Shown here piece by piece: positions 42,825 through 48,998 of a stretch of 48,998 nt of DNA. Source of the DNA: Myxococcaceae bacterium (GTDB lineage Bacteria; Myxococcota; Myxococcia; Myxococcales; Myxococcaceae); the NCBI GenBank assembly GCA_025459425.1, contig JALOQF010000016.1:1-48998 (forward strand). The letters run 5' to 3'. The first letter of the stretch is position 1. Every line of letters begins with the position of its first letter. The position numbers were made by a program, and so were the translations under genes. The notes below the pieces were generated by a model. It was given only the letters and a program-made list of their open reading frames with translations. It ran no database searches and was not told the origin of the DNA.

Positions 42825-44801
42825 ATGACGTCGCTGGGTCCAGTGCTCGCGTTGGTGGTGTCACAGCTCGATGGAGGCGTCGCCGACGTCGAGGACCTCT
42901 CGCTCGAGGCGCTCCTCGACACGCCCGTCGAGGTCGCCACGCGCGACGCACGCACCAGCACCCTCGAGGCCCCCAACGTGGTGCTCGTGCTCACACGCGA
43001 CGACATCGTGGCCTCGGGCGCGAGAGACCTGCTCGAGGTGCTGCAGCTCGTCCCCGGCTTCTCCTTCCACCAGGACGTGGGCGGCGTCGTCGGCGCGGCG
43101 TTTCGCAACCTCTGGGCCCACGAGGGCAAGCTGCTCGTCATGCTCGACGGGCAAGAGGTGAACGAGCTGCTCTACACGACGTCGCAGTTCGGCCACCGCG
43201 TGCTGGCCCACGTCATCGAGCGCGTCGAGCTGATTCGTGGCCCCGGCTCGGCCCTCTACGGCGGCACGGCCGAGCTCGCCGTCGTCAACGTCATCACCCG
43301 GCAGGGACGCACCCTCAAGGGCGGCGAGGTGATGGGCCGGCTCGCGGGCTCGACGAACGGCCTCCACGACGTGTCCTTCGGCGCCGCGGCCGGCTCGCAG
43401 CGCGGCGACCTCGAGTGGAGCCTCACCACCACCGTCGGGGAAGGCCGACGCACCCTCGGCACCTACACCGACTTCTCAGGCAACGGCGGCTCGCTCGCGC
43501 AGGAGCCCCTCGACCCGATGTTCCTGTCGGCCTTCCTCTCGAAGGGGCCGGTGCGGGCGCGGGTGATGCTCGACGACCAACGCATCGGCGCGCGCGTCGG
43601 CTACGGCGAGTTCCAACAGGCGCGCGACGAGACGCGCTTCCGCACGCTGCTGGCCGACGTCCAGGCCGACCTCCAGCCGGCTTCGACGCTCACGCTGCGG
43701 CCCCGCCTGCAGGCGCGCGTGCAGACGCCGTGGCAGACCACCAACGCGGCCTCGCCGTTCTTCTTCGACAAGAGCGTCGTTCGGGCGCTGACGGGCCTCT
43801 ATGCCGCGTGGGCGCCCGTCGCGAGCTTCACCCTCTCGGGCGGCCTCGACGGCTTCGTCGACCACGCGTGGCTGAACGACCCGCGCCTGCTGGGGCTGCA
43901 GACGGACTTCCGGGGCCGGCCGACGGTCAGCTACCTCAACGTGGCGACGTGGCTGCAGGCGCAGTGGTCCGGGCCGGTGAACATCACCGCGGGCGGGCGC
44001 CTCGAGTGGAACCAGGCCGTCGGCGTCAACGTGGCTCCGCGCGTGGCCATCACCCGGCAACTCGACCGCGTCTCGCTCAAGGCGCTCTACGGTGGCGCGT
44101 TTCGCAACCCGGGCATCGAGAACCTGAACCTGACGCCCACCATTCGCCCAGAGCGCACCCACGTCGTCGAGGCCGAGGTGGGAATTCCGCTCGGCGAGGT
44201 CGCCTACGTCAGCGCGAACGGCTTCTACACGCTGCTCACCTCACCCATCATCTACGGCCTCGACGGCGCGACGGGCGAAGAGTCGTACCGCAACGGAGGC
44301 GCCATCTCGACCGCGGGGGCCGAGGCGTTGCTGCGCCTGCGTGGGCGACGAGGCAGCCTCACCGTGACGGGCGCGCTCGCCACGCCGGTGGTGACGAACG
44401 ACGTCGACACGTACCTCGTGCCGGGTGCTGCGCGCCCGACGTTGCTCGGCATGCCGTTGGTGAAGGCCACGGCGTTCGGCCGCGTGCGGGCCACCGAGCA
44501 CGTCTCGTTCGGAGGCTCGGCCGTCTTCTTCTCGGGCCGCCAGGCGCTGGTGACCGCGAGCGAGGTGCTCGATGGGCGCGGGGTGGTGAGCGCGTTGCCG
44601 GCGGCGCTCCTGCTGACGGTGTGGGCCGGCGTCGACGACGTCGTGCTCCCGGGCCTGTCGGCGCAGCTCGGCGTCGGCAACCTGCTCGACGCGAACGTGG
44701 CCTTCGTGCAGCCCTACGACGGCGGTCAGGCGCCGGTGCCCGGCCGCGGGCGCGAGCTGTACCTGCGGCTGTCGTACGCCTTCGGCGAGGCGACGAAGTG
44801 A
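42825..44801 (+). CDS. TonB-dependent outer-membrane receptor
   Basis: A 658-aa receptor: a short leader, the plug domain (about residues 35-160, LSLEALLDTPVEVATR, LLEVLQLVPGFSFHQDV, IERVELIRGPGSALYGG) and a 22-strand barrel ending LYLRLSYAFGEATK. These import siderophores, cobalamin or oligosaccharides with energy from TonB. The substrate is not evident. The first residues are hydrophobic but lack a textbook cleavage site. It overlaps the YfiR-like gene by 4 nt. Confidence 0.9.
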   Translation: MTSLGPVLALVVSQLDGGVADVEDLSLEALLDTPVEVATRDARTSTLEAPNVVLVLTRDDIVASGARDLLEVLQLVPGFSFHQDVGGVVGAAFRNLWAHEGKLLVMLDGQEVNELLYTTSQFGHRVLAHVIERVELIRGPGSALYGGTAELAVVNVITRQGRTLKGGEVMGRLAGSTNGLHDVSFGAAAGSQRGDLEWSLTTTVGEGRRTLGTYTDFSGNGGSLAQEPLDPMFLSAFLSKGPVRARVMLDDQRIGARVGYGEFQQARDETRFRTLLADVQADLQPASTLTLRPRLQARVQTPWQTTNAASPFFFDKSVVRALTGLYAAWAPVASFTLSGGLDGFVDHAWLNDPRLLGLQTDFRGRPTVSYLNVATWLQAQWSGPVNITAGGRLEWNQAVGVNVAPRVAITRQLDRVSLKALYGGAFRNPGIENLNLTPTIRPERTHVVEAEVGIPLGEVAYVSANGFYTLLTSPIIYGLDGATGEESYRNGGAISTAGAEALLRLRGRRGSLTVTGALATPVVTNDVDTYLVPGAARPTLLGMPLVKATAFGRVRATEHVSFGGSAVFFSGRQALVTASEVLDGRGVVSALPAALLLTVWAGVDDVVLPGLSAQLGVGNLLDANVAFVQPYDGGQAPVPGRGRELYLRLSYAFGEATK

Positions 44802-45328
44802 CGCGGGGCTTCGCCTTGTCGCTCGTACTCCTCTCGAGCGCGGCCTCGGCGCAGCCCGAGGCGCCGGTGAAGCTGGGCGCGCTGCTGCTGCTCAAGCTCG
44901 TCACCTACGACGCGGCCTTCGACACGCGCGGTGACGGCGACTTCGTGCTCGCGGTGCCGTATTCGAAGGGCCGAGAGGCCGACGCCGAGGCGCTGGTGAA
45001 GACGCTGCTCGAGGTCGAGACCCGCCGCATCAAGCAGCGGCCGCTGGTCTTTCGCGCCACCCCCGCGGACAAGGCCGACGGAGAAGCGCTGCTGCTCTCG
45101 GCCGCCCTCGCCCCGGCCGACGTGACGGGGTTGCTCGCGCGAGCGCGCGAGCGACGGCAGTACACCTTCGGGTTGTCCGAGGCCTCGGCCCGCGAGGGCG
45201 CGCTGCTGGCGGTGACGCCGAACGAGGGCAAGCTGCAGCCAGTGCTGAACGTCTCCACCGCGCGCGCCATCGGCGCCGAGTTCCCCGCCTCGGTGCTCAA
45301 GCTGGCCCGCGTCGTTCCGGGTGGGTGA
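44798..45328 (+). CDS. YfiR-like (DUF4154) periplasmic protein
   Basis: A 176-aa protein with a signal peptide (TRGFALSLVLLSSAASAQ) and the YfiR/DUF4154 core (KLGALLLLKLVTYD, LAVPYSKGREAD, PVLNVSTARAIGAEF, SVLKLARVV). YfiR in Pseudomonas controls a membrane cyclase; homologues are often encoded beside TonB receptors. The start is a GTG overlapping the receptor's stop (GTGA), so it is co-translated. Confidence 0.8.
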   Translation: MTRGFALSLVLLSSAASAQPEAPVKLGALLLLKLVTYDAAFDTRGDGDFVLAVPYSKGREADAEALVKTLLEVETRRIKQRPLVFRATPADKADGEALLLSAALAPADVTGLLARARERRQYTFGLSEASAREGALLAVTPNEGKLQPVLNVSTARAIGAEFPASVLKLARVVPGG

Positions 45329-45365
45329 TGGCGGGTGCGGGGCGAAGCACGGTAGCGTTCTTCGT

Positions 45366-45938
45366 ATGACCGAGCTGGAAGCCGTCCTTCACGAGCGCGA
45401 GCGCCCCCTCTCCGTGGCGGAGTACGAGGCCTTGGCGCGCACGGGTGCCTTTCAGAACGAGCGGGTCGAGCTGGTGCGGGGGAGGCTCATTCGAATGGCG
45501 CCGCAGGGTGAAGAACACGCGTGGACGATCGAGACGATGAATGAGCTGCTCATTCGGGCCTTCGGCAGCCGGGCGCGTGTTCGCCCGCAGCTGCCCGTAC
45601 GGTCGGCCGGCGACTCGATGCCAGAACCCGACTTCACCCTCGTCGAGCGCACCGACGAGCCGGGCCCGCACCCCTCGCGTGTCTTCCTCGTCATCGAGGT
45701 GTCGGACTCGTCACTTCGGTACGACCGCAGCATCAAGGCGCCGCTGTACGCCGAGGGCACGACCCCGGAGTATTGGATCGTCAACACCTCAGCGGGCCAG
45801 CTCGAGGTGTTCCGCAAGCCCGAGGGCGGCGTCTTCACCGAGCACTTCGTGCTGGGCCGCGAAGACGTCATTCGCCCGGTGGCGTTCCCCGAGATCGAGT
45901 TCCCGCTCAAGCCGTTCCTGCTGGCCCGCCCGCACTGA
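45366..45938 (+). CDS. Uma2-family (DUF820) endonuclease-like protein
   Basis: A 190-aa protein with the PD-(D/E)XK-like Uma2 core: ELVRGRLIRMAPQGEEH, MPEPDFTLVE, VFLVIEVSDSSLRYDRSIK, APLYAEGTTPEYWIVN. The Asp of EPDF, the Glu of VIEVSDSS and the following Lys probably form the nuclease site. Biological role unknown. It is a single gene between the receptor and the DUF58 operon, followed by a weak hairpin. Confidence 0.88.
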   Translation: MTELEAVLHERERPLSVAEYEALARTGAFQNERVELVRGRLIRMAPQGEEHAWTIETMNELLIRAFGSRARVRPQLPVRSAGDSMPEPDFTLVERTDEPGPHPSRVFLVIEVSDSSLRYDRSIKAPLYAEGTTPEYWIVNTSAGQLEVFRKPEGGVFTEHFVLGREDVIRPVAFPEIEFPLKPFLLARPH

Positions 45939-46000
45939 CCCGTTCGACCGGGCCGCAAACGGGCACCTCGCCTTCAGTTCCGTTACAAGAGCGCCACGCC

Positions 46001-46885
46001 GTGTCGCTCCTCGATGCCCAGCTGCTGTCCCGCCTCGGCGGCCTCAAAGTGCGTGCCCGCGCGGTCGTCGAGGGGGTGCTGTCGGGCCTCCACAAGTCGC
46101 CGCACCAGGGCCAGAGCGTCGAGTTCGCCGAGCACAAGGAATACGCGCCAGGCGACGAGCTGAAGCACCTCGACTGGAAGGCCTTCGGCAAGTTCGACCG
46201 GTACTACGTCAAGCGCTTCGAGCACGAGACGAACCTGCGCTGCACCCTCGTGGTGGACGGCTCGGGCTCGATGGGCTTCGGCACCACCGGCCTCACCAAG
46301 CTCGACGTGGCGCGGGTGCTGGCGGCGACGCTGGCGCACCTGCTCCTCAAGCAGCAGGACGCGGCGGGCATCGCCATCGCCACGAAGGGGCGCGTCGTCG
46401 AGGTGCCTCCGCGCGCGTCGGCCTCGCACCTGCAGGTGCTGTTCGACACGCTGGAGCGCCACGAGGCGACCGGAGAGACCGACCTCGCCGCCACCGCCGA
46501 CCTGCTCGCCGAGAAGCTGCCGCGGCGCTCGCTGGTGTGCGTCTTCTCGGACTTCCTCGACGACAACGGCGAGGCGCTCAAGCGGCTGCTCGCACTCCGC
46601 GCGCGCAAGCACGACCTGGCGCTGTTCCACCTCGTCGACCCCGCCGAGCTCGAGTTCCCCTACGACGACCCGACGCTGTTCCTCTCGATGGAGGACACCC
46701 GCCAGCTCGAGGTGAACCCGCGCGAAATCAAGCAGAGCTACCTCGAGGAGTTCGGCCGCTTCCTCGACGAGACGAAGGCCACCTGCACGGCGGCCGACGT
46801 CGACTACGTGCGCGTGCGCACCGACGAGCCGCTCGACGCGGTGCTGGTGAAGTTCCTCTCGGGCCGCGTCGGAGGGCGCCGATGA
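46001..46885 (+). CDS. DUF58 (VWA-like) protein
   Basis: A 294-aa protein with the DUF58 hallmark FAEHKEYAPGDELKHLDWKA and an intact MIDAS motif (VVDGSGSMGFG) for metal binding. Proteins of this family accompany MoxR AAA ATPases and BatA/BatB-like membrane proteins and help assemble or regulate envelope enzymes. The start is a GTG at 46001, directly after the Uma2 gene's tail. Overlaps the BatA-like gene by 4 nt (ATGA). No MoxR gene lies immediately upstream. Confidence 0.88.
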   Translation: MSLLDAQLLSRLGGLKVRARAVVEGVLSGLHKSPHQGQSVEFAEHKEYAPGDELKHLDWKAFGKFDRYYVKRFEHETNLRCTLVVDGSGSMGFGTTGLTKLDVARVLAATLAHLLLKQQDAAGIAIATKGRVVEVPPRASASHLQVLFDTLERHEATGETDLAATADLLAEKLPRRSLVCVFSDFLDDNGEALKRLLALRARKHDLALFHLVDPAELEFPYDDPTLFLSMEDTRQLEVNPREIKQSYLEEFGRFLDETKATCTAADVDYVRVRTDEPLDAVLVKFLSGRVGGRR

Positions 46886-48972
46886 CGTTCGCCCACCCGT
46901 GGTTCCTGCTGGGCGCGCTGGCGGCCTTCATTCCGCTGCTCATCCACCTCTTCGACCGGCGGCGCCCGCGGCCGGTGTCGTTCCCGGCCATCGCCTTCGT
47001 GCTGAAGAGCCAGAAGCGCACCGCCTCGCGGCTCAAGCTCAAGCGCCTCATCCTGTACGCGCTGCGCACGCTGTTCTTCCTCGCCATTCCCATCGCGCTG
47101 GCGCGGCCCGAGTTCGTGAAGTCGGCCGCCGCCGTCACCGCGAAGGGCGCCGCGGCCACCGTCGTCGTCGTGGACACCTCGCTGGCGATGCGGTGGCGCG
47201 ATGGCAGCTCGCTGTTCGACGAGGCGCGCAAGGAAGCGAAGGCCGCGCTGGCCGACCTGCTCACCGAGGAGCCCGCGGCGGTGCTGGCCTGCACGCGCGC
47301 GCCGGCGATGACGGGGCCGTTGTCGTTCGAGAAGTCGCGGCTGGTGACGCAGGTCGACGAGCTGAAGGCGACCTACGAGGCGGTCGACTTGAACCGGTGC
47401 CTCGAGGTGGCGGCGCGGGCGCTCGACGAGTCGCCGCTCGCCAACCGCCGGCTGGTGCTGGTGAGCGCGCTGACGGCGAACGCGCTGCGGCTCGAGAGCG
47501 AGCCGCCCGTCACCACGGGGCCGAAGGGCGAGAAGCTGAAGCCCGAGGTGGTGTTGCGCGACGTGGCGAAGGGCCGCGCGCTGCCGAACCGGGCGCTGCT
47601 CGACGTGCGGGCCGAGCCGGCGCCGCAGGTGGGCGCGGGCGCGTGGCAGTTCACCTTCACCGTGCGCAACTTCTCGGCCGAGGCGCAGCGCGACGTCGAG
47701 CTGACGCTGAAGGTGGACGGCGAGGCGGTGACGAAGGGCTTCGTCGAGCTGGCGCCCGAGGGCACCACCCAGAAGACGCTCACCTGGCGCTTCACGAAGG
47801 GCGGCGCGGCGTACGTCGAGGGTGCGCTGACGCCCGACGCGCTCGCCGACGACGACGTGCGCGGGCTGGTGGTGACGGTGCCGAAGGCGCTCAAGGCGCT
47901 GGTGGTGAACGGCGAGCCGAACCCGCTCAAGGTGAAGGACGAAGCGTACTTCACCGACGCGGCCCTCTCGGCGCCGGGCAGCCCGGTGCGGGCAGTGGTG
48001 CGCGACGCCGACGCGGCCTGGAAGGAAGACCTCTCGGCCTACGACGTGGTGATGCTGCTGAACGTGGCGCCGCCGCCGGCCGAGGTGACGACGCGGTTGG
48101 AAGCGTTCGTGGCGGGTGGTGGAGGCCTCTTCGTCTCGTTCGGCGACCGCGCGAGCGACGTCGACGCGTTCAACGCGGCGCTGGGGCCGGTGCTGCCGCG
48201 CAAGCTGCGGGTGGTGAAGACGGCGGTCGAGCCCGCGCAGGCCGACGCGAGCGGGCGGGCGGCGCGGCTGGCGCAGCTCGAGGCGGCGCACCCGGTGTTG
48301 TCACCCTTCACGGGCCGCGCGCGCGAGGGGCTCGTGTCGACGCGGCTGTACCGCTACGCGCTCTTCGAGAGCGTCTCGGCTGGAGACGTCGAGGTGCTGG
48401 CGACGCTGGATGACGGCGCGCCGGCGCTCCTGGCGATGCGCAAGGGCAAGGGGCGCGTGCTGGTGTTCGGCTCGACGGTCGACCGCGACTGGAGCGATTT
48501 TCCGATTCGTACGGCCTTCCTGCCCTTCATGCAGCGGGCGGCGGCCTGGCTGACGGGGAGCCTCGACGAGCGCGAGCAGCTGCGGGCGCGCGTCGGCGAG
48601 ACGGTGACGCTGCCCCTGGCGGGCGACGTGGCGGCGGTGCTGGTGAAGTCGGCCTCGGGCGAGGAGCGCGCGCTGACGAAGGACGAGACGGGCGCGTCGG
48701 CGACGGCGGGGCCGCTCCCGGAGCCGGGGCGCTACGACGTGCTCGACGCCGCCGGCCGCCCGGTGGAGGCGCTGGCCTTCTCGGCGACGCTCGACCCGGC
48801 GGCGAGCGACACCACCAGGCACGACGTCGAGGCGGTGACGGCGTGGTTCGGCGAAGAGGTGGTGAAGCTGGCCGAGGGCGAGAGCACCGAGAAGAAGACG
48901 CCCGTGTGGACGTGGCTGTTGCTCGTCGGGGCGCTGGCGTTCGTTGGTGAGGGACTGCTGCTGAGGAAGTAG
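46882..48972 (+). CDS. BatA-like VWA membrane protein
   Basis: A 696-aa protein opening with the BatA N-terminal span (MTFAHPWFLLGALAAFIPLL, then HLFDRRRP), a second span (about residues 53-75), a VWA domain (about 85-210) whose MIDAS reads DTSLA instead of DxSxS, then a large periplasmic beta-rich region, a GATase1-like fold (YDVVMLLNVAPPPAEV; GGGGLFVSFGDRASD) and a last span (VWTWLLLVGALAFVGEG). It belongs with the DUF58 protein encoded upstream. The altered MIDAS suggests weak or no metal binding. The gene ends 26 bp before the window end. Confidence 0.85.
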   Translation: MTFAHPWFLLGALAAFIPLLIHLFDRRRPRPVSFPAIAFVLKSQKRTASRLKLKRLILYALRTLFFLAIPIALARPEFVKSAAAVTAKGAAATVVVVDTSLAMRWRDGSSLFDEARKEAKAALADLLTEEPAAVLACTRAPAMTGPLSFEKSRLVTQVDELKATYEAVDLNRCLEVAARALDESPLANRRLVLVSALTANALRLESEPPVTTGPKGEKLKPEVVLRDVAKGRALPNRALLDVRAEPAPQVGAGAWQFTFTVRNFSAEAQRDVELTLKVDGEAVTKGFVELAPEGTTQKTLTWRFTKGGAAYVEGALTPDALADDDVRGLVVTVPKALKALVVNGEPNPLKVKDEAYFTDAALSAPGSPVRAVVRDADAAWKEDLSAYDVVMLLNVAPPPAEVTTRLEAFVAGGGGLFVSFGDRASDVDAFNAALGPVLPRKLRVVKTAVEPAQADASGRAARLAQLEAAHPVLSPFTGRAREGLVSTRLYRYALFESVSAGDVEVLATLDDGAPALLAMRKGKGRVLVFGSTVDRDWSDFPIRTAFLPFMQRAAAWLTGSLDEREQLRARVGETVTLPLAGDVAAVLVKSASGEERALTKDETGASATAGPLPEPGRYDVLDAAGRPVEALAFSATLDPAASDTTRHDVEAVTAWFGEEVVKLAEGESTEKKTPVWTWLLLVGALAFVGEGLLLRK

Positions 48973-48998
48973 AACTCAGTTTCCCGTGTCGCGCTCGG

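Noticed and set aside
45939..45963. Hairpin CCCGTT-N13-AACGGG after the Uma2 gene as a terminator
   Set aside because: Short stem and no following T-run.

Overview
This is a GC-rich (roughly 70 %) bacterial chromosome segment with dense, strongly GC3-biased genes. No rRNA, tRNA, CRISPR array, phage or complete insertion sequence is visible. Several marks point to a myxobacterium (Myxococcota): a MYXO-CTERM sorting tail on a giant secreted metalloprotease (14423-19249), a DUF1592/DUF1552 secreted pair, Cys-rich lipoproteins, a LytS/LytTR pair beside an FHA gene, and a PilZ gene. The species cannot be named from the sequence.

Layout. 1-7293: 3' part of a DUF4139 (MuiA-like) protein, a 0.7-kb gap, a CrtI-type carotenoid desaturase, an FHA protein, a divergent LytS/LytTR two-component pair, and a Cys-rich membrane protein closed by a strong terminator. 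7627-14184: DUF1592-DUF1552 operon, an ABHD18-like hydrolase, a two-LCCL-domain lipoprotein and a small lipoprotein. 14423-20908: the 1608-aa multidomain metalloprotease, then on the other strand an ECF sigma factor overlapping a membrane-anchored putative anti-sigma gene. 21011-24532: a coupled hydrolase/lipoprotein pair, a LETM1/TerB-like protein and a divergent PilZ protein. 24606-26896: a pentameric ligand-gated ion channel translationally coupled to an OprB-type porin. 26900-31671: a Cys-rich lipoprotein, then a fatty-acyl/sterol beta-oxidation operon encoding a peroxisome-type multifunctional enzyme with three SCP2 domains and an SCP-x-type thiolase, preceded by a palindromic operator candidate. 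31985-34929: a peptidoglycan glucosaminidase, a winged-helix/DUF4325 regulator surrounded by repeated TTGACGAT half-sites, and a Rossmann-fold protein whose 3' end is duplicated. 35356-39674: a TPR membrane protein, then a tightly coupled glycosyltransferase-radical SAM-radical SAM operon. 39946-48972: a Cys-rich lipase-like gene broken by a 278-bp insert, a TonB-dependent receptor coupled to a YfiR-like protein, a Uma2 nuclease-fold protein, and a DUF58-BatA pair.

The strongest candidates for undescribed biology are the channel-porin operon, the glycosyltransferase/twin radical SAM operon, the regulator with its half-site constellation, and the insert carrying a decayed WYL-domain tail. A theme is the concentration of families better known from eukaryotes (pLGIC, MFE-2, SCP-x thiolase, LETM1, LCCL, ABHD18) within about 20 kb. 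All family assignments come from reading motifs by eye; no database search was run.
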